From assembly GCF_003390925.1 (NCBI RefSeq), contig NZ_QUBS01000085.1, forward strand, positions 62,001-126,000: a stretch of 64,000 nt of DNA, read 5' to 3'. Shown here one piece after another: positions 17,785 to 27,008 of the stretch. The notes below the pieces were generated by a model that had not been told where the DNA came from, did no database searches, and worked only from the letters and a program-made list of their open reading frames with translations. The DNA comes from Trinickia diaoshuihuensis. Its GTDB lineage: Bacteria > Pseudomonadota > Gammaproteobacteria > Burkholderiales > Burkholderiaceae. The stretch's first letter is position 1; each line of letters starts with the position of its first letter. The position numbers and the translations under genes were made by a program.

Positions 17785-17945
17785 GGATGAGCGACGAAAA
17801 ATCGCCAACGGCCATATCACCGGCTGCTCCGGGTCCGGCCCACGGCGGGCCCGCACCGCAGGCGCGCGGGACAAACAACGAACCGGGCAAAGCTCACATT
17901 TCCCACGAGACCGTGCCGCGCGGCGCGGACAAAAGCGGTGCGGCG

Positions 17946-18368
17946 TCATCGCTCCATGCCCTCCTGCATCGTCGTCACGTCGGCGTTGCCTCGCGCACCG
18001 CCCGCTGTCCCGTCGCTTGCCCATTCGAACCAGCACACGGTCACGCCCATGAACTCGCCGGCGATCCGCGTGCGTCCGTTCACACAGCGAAACACGCGGC
18101 GTCCCATGCGATCGAGCAAGGGCGCGAGCGATATGTTCGGCGCGCGCTCGATCTCGATGAAAGGACGCGCGTCGCACCAAATGACCCGCGCCACGCGCAG
18201 CCCCATATCGCGCAGGGCTCGTCGCGCGCTGTTCAACAGCACGAGCCGGTCGAGCAAGCTGCCCGCCAGCACGCGCCGCGATCCGAGCCCGCTCGCCTGA
18301 ACGTCTCCATCTGTCTCGTCCGATTCGTGCTCGCGCGCGCCCTGAGCATGCTCCATCAATCCATCCAT
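17946..18368 (-). CDS. Hypothetical protein (140 aa)
   Basis: The central part (LLDRLVLLNSARRALRDMG, VIWCDARPFIEIERAPNISLAPLLDRMG, FRCVNGRTRIAGEFMGVTVCWFEW) has the composition of a real alpha/beta protein, while both ends are low in order. The start at 18368 (MDGLMEH) is chosen because GGGGAG lies seven bases upstream; ATGs at 18374 and 18383 are too close to that site. The frame overlaps only shadow frames. Function unknown. It probably belongs with the small gene at 17569-17784 on the same strand. Confidence 0.55.
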   Translation of the reverse strand: MDGLMEHAQGAREHESDETDGDVQASGLGSRRVLAGSLLDRLVLLNSARRALRDMGLRVARVIWCDARPFIEIERAPNISLAPLLDRMGRRVFRCVNGRTRIAGEFMGVTVCWFEWASDGTAGGARGNADVTTMQEGMER

Positions 18369-18563
18369 AGCCATTCTCCCCATGTCCGATGGCGGTCGGC
18401 AGAACCTCGCCGCGCAACGCCCGGGGCCCCATCGCGACCGCCGGCACGTCCCGCGTCCTCGCGACGCGGCCGGCTACGCACGCGGCCGGCTTCGTCGATA
18501 CGCGGTGAACGGATTCTCGGTCCTCGACTTGGCGCTCGCCATTCGGCAAATGGAGTAGCCACG

Positions 18564-18710
18564 ATGAACAAACGACGCAAAAAACCGCGCGAATTTATCG
18601 ACTCGTATTTTCATAAAAATATTCGGCTTATCGAATACGGCGAAAACGAAGACTTTTTATCCATCAACATCGATTCTGTGTCATGCGCAGCCGTAATTCA
18701 TACTTTTTAA
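18564..18710 (+). CDS. Hypothetical small basic protein (48 aa)
   Basis: A short ORF with a GGAG site nine bases before the ATG. The product begins MNKRRKKPREFIDSYFHKN and ends in a mixed hydrophobic segment. It lies at the start of an AT-rich patch (about 18.56-19.0 kb) that differs sharply from its GC-rich surroundings. No family is recognised and coding status is uncertain. Confidence 0.35.
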   Translation: MNKRRKKPREFIDSYFHKNIRLIEYGENEDFLSINIDSVSCAAVIHTF

Positions 18711-19144
18711 GGATTTGCGACACTACATCATTTGCCTAATGGATGCCTTTCGCGCCGATGCAGAGAATCGTTTCAACACCTCACGTTTCCTTGCTAGAGC
18801 CTCTCATGTCACAGCTCATAGGATGCTATCCGCGCCGTTTCATCGAAAATCCCATCAATTGGGTAAATCGACATAACTTCTCAAAATCGAAGCACTGCCG
18901 CAACTCACATCGAAATCGATCGCCTACGAAATATCGTTTATTGCGACGCGCTTCAAGACCGAATTACCCCGCGTCCTCCAAAAGCGCGAGCGTGCCGCAT
19001 CCCTCGATCATCGTCCGCTTACGAAATGTATTGCGTCGAGAGCGATAACGACCGATCCGTATCGAAACGAGCCGCCTTGCTCGCGCGCCCGCGACGGCGC
19101 CCCGCATCACTCGAATGCATCTGAAACTTATCTTGGAGAGCGGC
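18711..19144. other. Intergenic region, no convincing gene
   Basis: About 430 bases, AT-rich in the first 300. An open frame at 18743-19048 on the plus strand has no family look and no ribosome site. The region presumably holds the promoter of the tandem HTH gene. Confidence 0.5.
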
Positions 19145-19569
19145 ATGACGCCAACGACCCGAGAGGGCACCGTACTCGCCTTGATCGCCGAAGGGCTGAC
19201 GGACCGCGAGATCGCCGCGCGACTGGCCTTTTCCATCTCGACGGCCAGGAAGCATCGGGAAGCGCTGCTGGCTAAGTTCGGCGCGACGAAGTCAGCGCAA
19301 CTCGTGCGTCGATATTTCGTTAGCTGTCCGAACTCAATAAAAAAAAGCCGAGTACGGCGCCGTTCTCCACACGCGAGCACCAAGTGCTCGCCTTGCTCAG
19401 CGACGGCAAAAGCGACAAGCAGATCGCGCGCCGCCTCGGCATCAGCGACCTAACCGCCCGCAAGCACAGGGCCAATCTGTTGAAAAAAGCCAATGCGTCC
19501 AACGTGTGCGAACTGCTGTTCGTCTCGATCGTCTCCGGCTGGCTCGACCTATCCGAGGAGCAGCCTTGA
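19145..19569 (+). CDS. Tandem LuxR-type HTH regulator interrupted by a -1 frameshift at an A8 run
   Basis: Two LuxR/GerE helix-turn-helix domains are encoded back to back in different frames. The first (TREGTVLALIAEGLTDREIA...STARKHREALLAKFG) starts at ATG 19145, six bases after GGAG. The second (STREHQVLALLSDGKSDKQIA...TARKHRANLLKKA) runs to 19569 and has no usable start of its own. The frames join if the ribosome slips back one base at 19339-19345, reading ATA-AAA-AAA then AAG-CCG, giving 141 residues. Without slippage the protein ends at 19453 with a junk tail. Tandem-HTH regulators of this layout exist in Burkholderia. It could be a programmed frameshift, a switchable homopolymer, a decayed gene or a sequencing error. 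Confidence 0.7.
19339..19345 (+). other. Candidate -1 slippery heptamer A AAA AAA
   Basis: In the frame of the first HTH domain the bases read ATA AAA AAA, an exact X XXY YYZ slippery site inside a run of eight A. A short GCCG/CGGC hairpin (19347-19358) follows directly, closer than the usual 5-9 base spacer. Confidence 0.45.
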
Positions 19570-19614
19570 TGCCCGCGCGCAAAAGGAAACGCCTGCTTTC
19601 GACCCGGGAGCCTC

Positions 19615-19848
19615 ATGTCGTTCTACATGGTGCAGACGATGTCTTGCGGTCCATTGACCGAGGTCCAATATATCGGCCACAACGACGGCAAGCAGCCGTC
19701 GGAGCAGGACTTGCGGCGCTTCACGGAACGCGCGCGGCGCAATTACGCCGCCTCGCGCAATGTCCCGCTCGCCCACGTCGTGCCGGGCAAGATAGCCCTG
19801 CGGCATCGGGCGGTGATCGCAATCAACGCGATCGAACTCGTCGATTGA
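19615..19848 (+). CDS. Hypothetical protein (77 aa)
   Basis: A 77-residue protein with a GGGAG site five bases before the ATG. The sequence (MSFYMVQTMSCGPLTEVQYIGHND...FTERARRNYAASRNVPLAHVVPGKIALRHRAVIAI) has normal protein composition and good codon use, so it looks real. It follows the tandem HTH gene by 45 bases and may share its transcript. I do not recognise a family; convergent to the TraB/GumN gene. Confidence 0.6.
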   Translation: MSFYMVQTMSCGPLTEVQYIGHNDGKQPSEQDLRRFTERARRNYAASRNVPLAHVVPGKIALRHRAVIAINAIELVD

Positions 19849-19862
19849 GCGTGTTTGTCCGA

Positions 19863-21008
19863 TCAGCCGGCTTCGACGGTAAAGCCGCGCTGACGCAACA
19901 AGGTCAACACGCCCCTAGGCCCGCCCAGATGAAGTGCGCCGATTGCGACGAAAACCGGCCGGTTCGGCGCGGCGATGGCAACCATGCGCAACGCGAACCT
20001 TCGGTTCCGCTCGAAGACGATCCGGTTGTCCAGCGCGCGAGCCGCGGCAGGGGTGCGCGCGAGCCGCTCGGATTTGGCCGTCGCCCAGGCAGCGATCGCA
20101 TCCGCATCGCCGATTCGCCACAGACGATGCAACGTTTTGACGTCGTCCATGTTCTGCGCGGGCGTCTGCGCGAGATCTTGCGCCAGCATCTCGCGTTGCT
20201 CGGCAAACGAGAGGTTCGTGAACGCGCGCATCTGTTCTGCGAGCGTCTCGAGGCCCACGATCTTGCCTTTCGTGGGCAGGTAGACGTTTTCGAGCTGGGC
20301 TTCCGTGCCGTACTCCGTTTGCAAGCCCGCGGCCAGCGAATCGTACGTCTCGACGAGCAGCGCGGCGAGCCAAGGGCGCGTCTTTTTGATTTCCTCGAGC
20401 GCCGTCGGATTGCCGCGCAAGCGCATGGCGAGCTTGCGCATGATGGGTTCCGACAGCAAGCGCGGCAAGCACGCGTAGTTGCACACGCCGTACTTCGACA
20501 CGTCGTCTTGCGATTTCAGCAAATCGTCGGGCGAAATCTCGAGCGCGAGCGTGGGGGAAGCGGCGAGCGCCGCCATAATCGGCCGGCGAAACGGCTGGCT
20601 CTTGGGGTAGTCGTAAGGGTCGCCGACGTGCAGCGTTCCCAGCAGGTAGATCGTCGTCGCACCCTTTGTCGCGACGTAAAACGGCATGTGGGCCGGTTCG
20701 GCCCGCACGGGACCGCTCGCGCTCGTGCCGTCGAACCCGGGCGGCGGCCCGTGGAAACCCGGAATCGCCGCGGCCGGCGATGGTGTGGGGGCCGGCGCGC
20801 TAGGGACCGCCTGAGCCGCGGGCATGGGCGCGGGCCCCGCGAACGCCGGCGCGACCGGCCCGCCGGAGCGGGTATCGATTGCCAGCGTGAAAACGAACGT
20901 GAGTACGAGCGAACCTATCCGCCGCAGGCAGGCGCGCGCCCGCCGCGCGAGGGCATCCGCGAAGGCGCCCTCGCGCGGGCGGCGCCGCGCCGCCCTTGCT
21001 TCAGCCAT
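19863..21008 (-). CDS. TraB/GumN family protein (putative membrane-anchored metalloprotease-like)
   Basis: A 381-residue protein with an N-terminal hydrophobic segment (about residues 30-45, signal anchor) and a Pro/Ala-rich linker to about residue 100. A TraB/GumN domain follows, with TTIYLLGTLHVGDP near residue 120 and the C-terminal FVAIGALHLGGPRGVLTLLRQRGF. The paired GxxH motifs are the family signature, related to the Tiki/pheromone-shutdown fold with proposed metal-dependent protease activity. The start overlaps the end of dppF by eight bases, so it is the tail gene of the dpp operon, though a functional link is not evident. Confidence 0.85.
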   Translation of the reverse strand: MAEARAARRRPREGAFADALARRARACLRRIGSLVLTFVFTLAIDTRSGGPVAPAFAGPAPMPAAQAVPSAPAPTPSPAAAIPGFHGPPPGFDGTSASGPVRAEPAHMPFYVATKGATTIYLLGTLHVGDPYDYPKSQPFRRPIMAALAASPTLALEISPDDLLKSQDDVSKYGVCNYACLPRLLSEPIMRKLAMRLRGNPTALEEIKKTRPWLAALLVETYDSLAAGLQTEYGTEAQLENVYLPTKGKIVGLETLAEQMRAFTNLSFAEQREMLAQDLAQTPAQNMDDVKTLHRLWRIGDADAIAAWATAKSERLARTPAAARALDNRIVFERNRRFALRMVAIAAPNRPVFVAIGALHLGGPRGVLTLLRQRGFTVEAG

Positions 21009-22020
21009 CCGCGTCCCCTACCTCCTCGGCGCGGTGACACGATACCCATCGCCCATCGACTTCGCGCAGCTTCGGCTCTTCCACCTTGCAGCGTTCGATC
21101 GCATACGGGCAGCGCTGATGAAAGGTACAGCCCGAAGGCGGGTTCAGCGGCGAGGGCATTTCGCCTTGCAGCTTGATCTGCGTGCGGCGATCGGCTTCGA
21201 AGATGGCCGGCGTGGCCGACATCAACGAGCGCGTGTACGGGTGACGAGGCTTGGCGAAAATCGTTTTCTTATCGCCCAGCTCCGCCACGCCGCCGAAGTA
21301 CATGACCATGACGTCGTCGGCGATATGCTCGACGACGGCCAAGTTGTGCGAGATGAAGACGTAGCTCGTCTTGAACTGTTCTTGCAAGTCCATAAACAGA
21401 TTCAGGATCTGCGCCTGGATGGAGACGTCGAGCGCCGAAACGGGCTCGTCGGCCACCACGATGCGCGGATCCAGAATCATCGCACGAGCGATCGCAATCC
21501 GCTGCCTTTGTCCGCCGGAAAACATATGCGGATAGCGTTTGGCGTGTTCCGGACGCAACCCGACCGTGCGCATCATCTGGGCGACGCGCGCGGCGCGTTC
21601 GTCCGCGCTCATTTGAGCGTTGATGAGAAGCGGCTCGGCAAGCGTCTGCTCCACGGTCTTGCGCGGATTGAGCGAGGCGAACGGGTTTTGGAAGACCATC
21701 TGCACGCGCCGCCGGAACGCGGCCAACCGGTCCGCGTTCGCCCCGGCCACGTCCTCGCCTTCGACCAGCAAGCGCCCGGAGGTGGGCGCCTCGATCATCG
21801 TCAGTTGCCGTGCCAGCGTCGATTTGCCGCAACCCGACTCGCCTACCACCGCCAGCGTCTTGCCGCGCGCGAGCGAAAACGATACGCCGTTCAGCGCCTT
21901 GACCGTGCCATGGCCGAACATGCCGCGCCGCACCGAGTAGTGCTTGGTCAGGCCGTCCGCGACCAAAACGAGATCGTCGTCATGCCGCGGCGCGCGCGTA
22001 ACTTCCGGGACTGCATTCAT
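21001..22020 (-). CDS. dppF: Dipeptide ABC transporter, ATP-binding protein DppF
   Basis: A 339-residue cytoplasmic ATPase of a peptide importer. Walker [10 protein letters not shown], signature [14 protein letters not shown], Walker [13 protein letters not shown] and H-loop FISHN are present, as is the C-terminal oligopeptide-transporter extension with the Cys pattern [14 protein letters not shown] that in relatives holds a 4Fe-4S cluster. The start MNAVPEV at 22020 overlaps the dppD stop by four bases. The in-frame extension to 22167 is a shadow. It pairs with DppD to power DppBC. Confidence 0.95.
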   Translation of the reverse strand: MNAVPEVTRAPRHDDDLVLVADGLTKHYSVRRGMFGHGTVKALNGVSFSLARGKTLAVVGESGCGKSTLARQLTMIEAPTSGRLLVEGEDVAGANADRLAAFRRRVQMVFQNPFASLNPRKTVEQTLAEPLLINAQMSADERAARVAQMMRTVGLRPEHAKRYPHMFSGGQRQRIAIARAMILDPRIVVADEPVSALDVSIQAQILNLFMDLQEQFKTSYVFISHNLAVVEHIADDVMVMYFGGVAELGDKKTIFAKPRHPYTRSLMSATPAIFEADRRTQIKLQGEMPSPLNPPSGCTFHQRCPYAIERCKVEEPKLREVDGRWVSCHRAEEVGDADG

Positions 22021-23030
22021 CGGGCGCCTCCGTGCTGGGACGTGTGCGAGCGGATCGCATCGAGGTTCAAGGGTTTGATGCAGCGGGCGCAAGCCTCGCG
22101 CACGTTCGGATCGACCGGATCGAGCGCCGGGCGTCCCTTGCGGCAACCGTCGACGACATACTTGCAACGCGGTGCGAACAAGCAGCCGCTCGGGCGATCG
22201 TCGCGCCCCGGCACCATCCCGGGCAGCGCCGACAGGCGCTTCGCGCCGCGGTTGTGCTCGGGGATCGCGGCGAGCAGCGCTTCCGTGTAGGGATGATGCG
22301 GCCGCGCGAAGATGTCCGGTACGCGGTTCGTCTCGATGACTTCGCCCGCGTACATGACCGCCACGCGCTGGGCGACTTGCGACACGACCGCCAAATCATG
22401 GGAAATCAGCACGAGCGCCATGCCGCGCTCCTTTTGCAGCCTGACGAGCAGATCCATGATCTGCGCTTGGATCGTGACATCGAGCGCGGTCGTCGGCTCG
22501 TCCGCGATCAAGAGCTTCGGATTGCACGCCACGGCCATCGCGATCATCACGCGCTGGTTCATGCCGCCCGAAAGCTGATGCGGGAATGCCGCGATACGGC
22601 TTTTGGCGTCGGGAATGCCGACCTGATCGAGCAATTCGAGCGCGCGCTTCTCGAGTGCCGCGCCACGCAGCCCTTCGTGCAGCTTGAGCACTTCCTTGAT
22701 TTGATAGCCGACCGTGTAGCTCGGATTCAAGCTCGTGAGCGCATCCTGGAACACCATCGCGATGTCCTTGCCGATGATCTTGCGGCGCGCCTTCGCCGAC
22801 GCTTTCAACAGATCCTTGCCGTCGAAGGTGATCTCATCGGCCGTCACGACGCCGGGCGCGTCGATGAGTCCCATCAGCGCCATCATCGTCACGCTCTTGC
22901 CCGAGCCCGATTCGCCGACGACGCCGACGACTTCGCCCGGGGCGACCGTCAGGCTCACGCCGTCCACGGCCGGCGCCCCGCCGAAGGTCACCGCCAAATT
23001 GCGGATGGTCAAAAGAGTATTCATGGTCAT
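22017..23030 (-). CDS. dppD: Dipeptide ABC transporter, ATP-binding protein DppD
   Basis: A 337-residue ATPase. Walker A GESGSGKS, signature [16 protein letters not shown], Walker [13 protein letters not shown] and H-loop LISHD are visible, followed by the peptide-transporter tail with the Cys pattern [14 protein letters not shown]. The ATG at 23030 overlaps the dppC stop (ATGA); a second in-frame ATG lies two codons later. The stop overlaps dppF in the same way, so dppC-D-F are translationally coupled. Confidence 0.95.
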   Translation of the reverse strand: MTMNTLLTIRNLAVTFGGAPAVDGVSLTVAPGEVVGVVGESGSGKSVTMMALMGLIDAPGVVTADEITFDGKDLLKASAKARRKIIGKDIAMVFQDALTSLNPSYTVGYQIKEVLKLHEGLRGAALEKRALELLDQVGIPDAKSRIAAFPHQLSGGMNQRVMIAMAVACNPKLLIADEPTTALDVTIQAQIMDLLVRLQKERGMALVLISHDLAVVSQVAQRVAVMYAGEVIETNRVPDIFARPHHPYTEALLAAIPEHNRGAKRLSALPGMVPGRDDRPSGCLFAPRCKYVVDGCRKGRPALDPVDPNVREACARCIKPLNLDAIRSHTSQHGGAR

Positions 23031-23941
23031 GCCATCCGTTTCAGTTTCGGATCGAGCGCATCGCGCAGCCCGTCGCCAAGCAGGTTGATCGCGAGCACCG
23101 AAATAAGAATCGCCATGCCGGGCATCGTCACGATCCACCACGCGTTGTCGATATAGTCGCGCGCCGAGGCCAGCATGGCGCCCCATTCGGCCGCGGGCGG
23201 CTGCACGCCCAGGCCTAGGAAGCCCAGCGCCGCGGCATCGAGAATCGCGGACGAAAACCCGAGCGTCGCCTGCACGATCAGCGGCGCCGTGCAGTTGGGC
23301 AGCACTTGCGAGAACATCAGACGCAACGTGCCGGCGCCCGCCACGCGCGATGCGGTGACGTATTCCTTCTGCAACTCGCCCTGCGCCGAAGCGCGTGTCA
23401 GCCGCACGTACCCGGGCAGCGCCACGATCGCGATCGCGAACATCGTATTCGTGAGGCCCGGTCCGATAATCGCGACGACGGCGACGGCGAGCAACAGCGA
23501 AGGCAACGCGAGCAACACGTCCATCGCGCGCATGATCGGCGTATCGGCCCAGCCGAAGAACGCCGCGCACAAGCCCAGCACGACGCCGGGAATCAGCGCG
23601 AGCACGACCGACACGCAGCCGATCCAAAACGACATGCGCGCGCCGAACATGAGCCGGGACAGGATGTCGCGACCGGCCTCGTCGGTGCCGAGCACGAATT
23701 TCCAATTGCCGCCTTCGAGCCAGGCCGGGGGGATCTTGACGTAGTCGCGGTACTGCTCGACGGGACTGTGCGGAGCAAGCAGCGGCGCGAATATCGCGAC
23801 GATGACGAGCACGAGGACGATAATGCCGGCCGCGACGGCGCCGCGGTTGCGCGAGAAGTTGCTCCAGAACTCGCGCAGCGCGAGCGCCCGTCCGCTGCGC
23901 GGCGTGACGCTTCCCGGAACCGTGTTTTGAATATCTGCCAT
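23027..23941 (-). CDS. dppC: Dipeptide ABC transporter, permease DppC
   Basis: A 304-residue inner-membrane permease. It has an N-terminal cytoplasmic stretch, a first membrane helix ([21 protein letters not shown]), the OppC-type periplasmic [22 protein letters not shown], four or five further helices and the EAA loop ([21 protein letters not shown]). The start MADIQN at 23941 is chosen because the preceding in-frame stretch overlaps dppB. It forms the channel with DppB. Confidence 0.95.
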   Translation of the reverse strand: MADIQNTVPGSVTPRSGRALALREFWSNFSRNRGAVAAGIIVLVLVIVAIFAPLLAPHSPVEQYRDYVKIPPAWLEGGNWKFVLGTDEAGRDILSRLMFGARMSFWIGCVSVVLALIPGVVLGLCAAFFGWADTPIMRAMDVLLALPSLLLAVAVVAIIGPGLTNTMFAIAIVALPGYVRLTRASAQGELQKEYVTASRVAGAGTLRLMFSQVLPNCTAPLIVQATLGFSSAILDAAALGFLGLGVQPPAAEWGAMLASARDYIDNAWWIVTMPGMAILISVLAINLLGDGLRDALDPKLKRMA

Positions 23942-23955
23942 GGTTGCGGGCTCCT

Positions 23956-24966
23956 TTAGCGCGTATGGCGAATGCGTGGATTGAGCACGCCGTACAGCAA
24001 ATCGACGACCAGGTTCACGACGATCACCAGCGTCGCGATCAGCAAGATGCCGCCTTGCACGACGGGGTAGTCGCGCCGGCTGATCGCATCGATGAGCCAT
24101 TTGCCGATGCCGGGCCAGGAAAACAGCGTCTCGGTCAACACCGCTCCCGCGAGCAGCGTGCCCACTTGAAGACCGATCACAGTCACGACGGGAATCAGCG
24201 CATTGCGCAGCGCGTGCACGACGATCACGCGAACGGGGGAAAGCCCCTTGGCCCGCGCCGTGCGAATGTAGTCCTCGCGCAGCACTTCGAGCATCGACGA
24301 GCGCGTCATGCGCGCCACGACGGCGAGCGGGATCGTGCCGAGCACAACGGCGGGCAAGATCAAATGACTCACGGCCGATTTGAACGAACCTTCATCGGGC
24401 GCGAGCAGCGCGTCGATCAGCATGAAGCCGGTCACGTGGGGAATGTCGTATTCGACGGCGATCCGTCCCGACACGGGCGTCCAGCCGAGCGTGACCGAGA
24501 ACAGCATGATCAGGATCAGCCCCCACCAAAAAATCGGCATCGAATAACCGGCGAGCGCCGTGCCCATTACGCCGTGGTCGACGACGGTGCCGCGCTTGAG
24601 CGCCGCCACGACGCCGGCCGGCAGCCCGATGAGGAGCGCGAACAACATCGCGCAGATCGAGAGTTCGACGGTCGCCGGAAAGCGCGCGAGAAATTCGTTC
24701 ATCACGCTCGTATTCGTGATGATGGATTCGCCGAGATTGCCGTGCAGCGCGCGCCAAACGTAGTGGACGTACTGCATCGGCAGGGGCTCGTCGAGCCCGA
24801 GCCGGTGCAGCGCCGCGGCGTGCATCGCCGGATCGACGCCGCGTTCGCCCATCATGACTTCGATCGGATCGCCGGGAATCAAATGGATGAGCGCGAAAGC
24901 GAGAATCGTGATGCCGATGAACGTCGGTATCACCATTCCGATGCGGCGTAAAACGAATCGGAACAT
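23956..24966 (-). CDS. dppB: Dipeptide ABC transporter, permease DppB
   Basis: A 336-residue inner-membrane permease starting [18 protein letters not shown], the usual N-terminal helix of the DppB/OppB family, then [16 protein letters not shown]. The EAA loop ([27 protein letters not shown]) contacts the ATPases. The ATG at 24966 is chosen over an upstream in-frame ATG at 25065, which precedes a non-homologous stretch. It lies 123 bases after dppA and 14 bases before dppC. Confidence 0.95.
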   Translation of the reverse strand: MFRFVLRRIGMVIPTFIGITILAFALIHLIPGDPIEVMMGERGVDPAMHAAALHRLGLDEPLPMQYVHYVWRALHGNLGESIITNTSVMNEFLARFPATVELSICAMLFALLIGLPAGVVAALKRGTVVDHGVMGTALAGYSMPIFWWGLILIMLFSVTLGWTPVSGRIAVEYDIPHVTGFMLIDALLAPDEGSFKSAVSHLILPAVVLGTIPLAVVARMTRSSMLEVLREDYIRTARAKGLSPVRVIVVHALRNALIPVVTVIGLQVGTLLAGAVLTETLFSWPGIGKWLIDAISRRDYPVVQGGILLIATLVIVVNLVVDLLYGVLNPRIRHTR

Positions 24967-25089
24967 GGTTCGTCCCTTTATCTTGCAGGAGAATAAATGC
25001 GACCGGCGACGAGAGACGCTTTCGCATCCCTGTCGCCGGAGAACGTGCGGGTGCTCCCCGGGCAACCCGGAGAGCGTACCGCATCGCCG

Positions 25090-26721
25090 TTACTTCAGGC
25101 TGACGCCGTCGAAGCGGGCATAGCCGAGCGGGTCGATGCGCATGTCGACGACGTTCTTGGTCGTCGGTTGATAGAGCGTGGAGTGGGCGATCGGCGAGAA
25201 CGGCAGTTGCTCGGCGAAGATCTGCTGCGCTTGCATGTAGATCTTCGTGCGTGCGTCTTGCCCGTTCGTCGTGCGGCCCTTCTGGATCTGCTCGTCGAAC
25301 GGCTTGTAGCACCATTCCGAGAAGTTGTTGCCGTGCACGGCTTCGCAGCCGAGCAGCGTGCCGAGCCAATTGTCCGGATCGCCGTTGTCGCCGTTCCAGC
25401 CGATCAGCATCGTATCGTCTTCACCCGCGTGCGCGCGCTTGATGTATTCGCCCCACTCATAGGTGACGATCTTCGCCTTTACGCCGATCTTCGCCCAGTC
25501 GGACTGGATCATTTCCGCCATCAGCTTCGCGTTCGGGTTGTACGGGCGTTGCACGGGCATCGCCCACAGCGTGATCTCGAATCCGTTCGGGAAACCGGCC
25601 TTTGCGAGCAGCGCCTTCGCCTTGGCCGTATCGTACGCGGCCATCGGCAGATTGCCGTCATACGACCATTGCGTCGGCGGCATCGGCGCCTTTGCCGGTT
25701 GGCCCGCGCCTTGATAGACGGATTCGACGATCGCCTTTTTGTTGACGGCCATGTCGAGCGCGCGACGCACGTCGACGTTGTCGAGCGGCTTATGCGTCAC
25801 GTTGTACGACAGGTACCCGAGGTTGAAACCCGCCTGCGACGGCATCGAAATATCGGGGTCCTTCTTCAGATCGGCGATATCGGCCGGCTTCGGATAGCTC
25901 ATCACCTGACATTCGTTGCGCTTGAGCTTTTGCGCGCGCACGCTCGCATCGGTGGTGATCGAGAAGATCAGGTTTTTCAGCTTCACGGCGCCCGGCTTCC
26001 AATAGTCGGGATTGCCGGTAAAGCGGATCGTCGCATCCTTCGTATAGCTCTTGAAGATGAACGGGCCCGTTCCGAGCGGCTTTTGATTGATGTCGGCCGC
26101 CTTGCCTTCCTTCAGGAGCTGATCGGCGTATTCCTTCGAGAGAATCGACGCAAACTCCATCGCCATGTTTTGCAGGAAGGGGGCATTCACTTCCTTCAAG
26201 GTAAAGCGCACCGTGTACAGATCGATCTTGTCGATCTTCGTGATGAGCTTATCGAGGCCCATATCGGTGAAGTACGGGAATTGCACCGGATAGGCCTTGC
26301 GGAACGGCTCGTTCGTATCGAGCATCCGCTCGAACGTGAACACGACGTCGTCCGCGTTGAACTCGCGCGTGGGCTTGAAGTATTCCGCCGTTTGGAATTT
26401 CACACCGTGACGAAGGTGGAAGGTATAGACCTTACCGTCGGACGAGACGTCCCACGACTCGGCCAGGCCCGGCTCGATCTCGGTGCTGCCGCGCTTGAAT
26501 TCGACGAGACGGTTATAGACGGTGAACGTATTGGCGGTGAAATCCGTGCCCGTCGTGTATTGCGCGGGATCGAAACCGGCGGGACTGCCCTCGGAGCAAT
26601 AGACGAGCGTCTTGTTCGGAATGTCGGCCGCGTGCGAGCTCGTCGCCGCGAGCGATACCGTTACGGTGGCGGCCGCGATCGCGCTCAACCGCACAGCGCG
26701 CAACAGTTTGTTTTGCTTCAT
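25090..26721 (-). CDS. dppA: Dipeptide ABC transporter, periplasmic substrate-binding protein DppA
   Basis: A 543-residue solute-binding protein of family SBP_bac_5. A classic signal peptide covers about residues 1-31 (KQNKLLRAVRLSAIAAATVTVSL, cleavage after SSHA), followed by the mature domain with LVYCSEGSPAGFDPAQYTTGTDFTA and the DPDNWLGTLLGCEA motif of DppA-like proteins. The ATG follows GGAGG. It is the first gene of the dppABCDF operon in this copy. A near-identical paralogue (27009-28658) lies immediately upstream, so one operon has two candidate binding proteins. Confidence 0.95.
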   Translation of the reverse strand: MKQNKLLRAVRLSAIAAATVTVSLAATSSHAADIPNKTLVYCSEGSPAGFDPAQYTTGTDFTANTFTVYNRLVEFKRGSTEIEPGLAESWDVSSDGKVYTFHLRHGVKFQTAEYFKPTREFNADDVVFTFERMLDTNEPFRKAYPVQFPYFTDMGLDKLITKIDKIDLYTVRFTLKEVNAPFLQNMAMEFASILSKEYADQLLKEGKAADINQKPLGTGPFIFKSYTKDATIRFTGNPDYWKPGAVKLKNLIFSITTDASVRAQKLKRNECQVMSYPKPADIADLKKDPDISMPSQAGFNLGYLSYNVTHKPLDNVDVRRALDMAVNKKAIVESVYQGAGQPAKAPMPPTQWSYDGNLPMAAYDTAKAKALLAKAGFPNGFEITLWAMPVQRPYNPNAKLMAEMIQSDWAKIGVKAKIVTYEWGEYIKRAHAGEDDTMLIGWNGDNGDPDNWLGTLLGCEAVHGNNFSEWCYKPFDEQIQKGRTTNGQDARTKIYMQAQQIFAEQLPFSPIAHSTLYQPTTKNVVDMRIDPLGYARFDGVSLK

Positions 26722-26851
26722 GTTTCCTCCAGTTCTGAGGCCGGCCGCAGCCAGCGTACGCGGATATTACTGAGCTTTGATTACCCGAACAAGCGGTCGG
26801 GAAAAGGCAACGCTCGGCACGAGTGCGCGTTGACTTTGCGCTTCGCGCATG

Positions 26852-26866
26852 TTTAGTGCCACTAAA
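26852..26866. promoter_or_regulatory. Palindrome upstream of dppA, candidate operator
   Basis: TTTAGTGCCACTAAA is a perfect inverted repeat (7-base arms, one-base centre), 131 bases before dppA, in a region of about 290 bases without genes. No regulator is assigned; it differs from the motif next to the RpiR gene. Confidence 0.35.
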
Positions 26867-26958
26867 ATTCCATGTCAACCTTTCTCGGGCGGCGATGTGT
26901 AACCGCGGTCTAAGCGTGGTTTAACCGATTCGTCGGATGTTTCAACGAGGGCTTACCC

Positions 26959-26994
26959 GCAAGGCGCGCGGGCGTCTAGGCCCGCGCGCCTTGC
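26959..26994 (-). terminator. Strong hairpin between the two dppA-type genes
   Basis: A 15-bp perfect, GC-rich stem (26959-26973 with 26980-26994) with a 6-base loop, 15 bases after the stop of the upstream binding-protein gene. There is no T-run, so it may only partly stop transcription into dppA. Confidence 0.65.
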
Positions 26995-27008
26995 AAAGAT
27001 GCGCTGCG

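Noticed and set aside
18743-19048. 101-residue plus-strand frame in the AT-rich patch
   Set aside because: No ribosome site, His/Arg/Ser/Asn-rich random composition, no family.
23944-24951. 335-residue plus-strand frame opposite dppB
   Set aside because: It mirrors dppB codon structure, is His/Asp/Arg-rich, and has no domain pattern.
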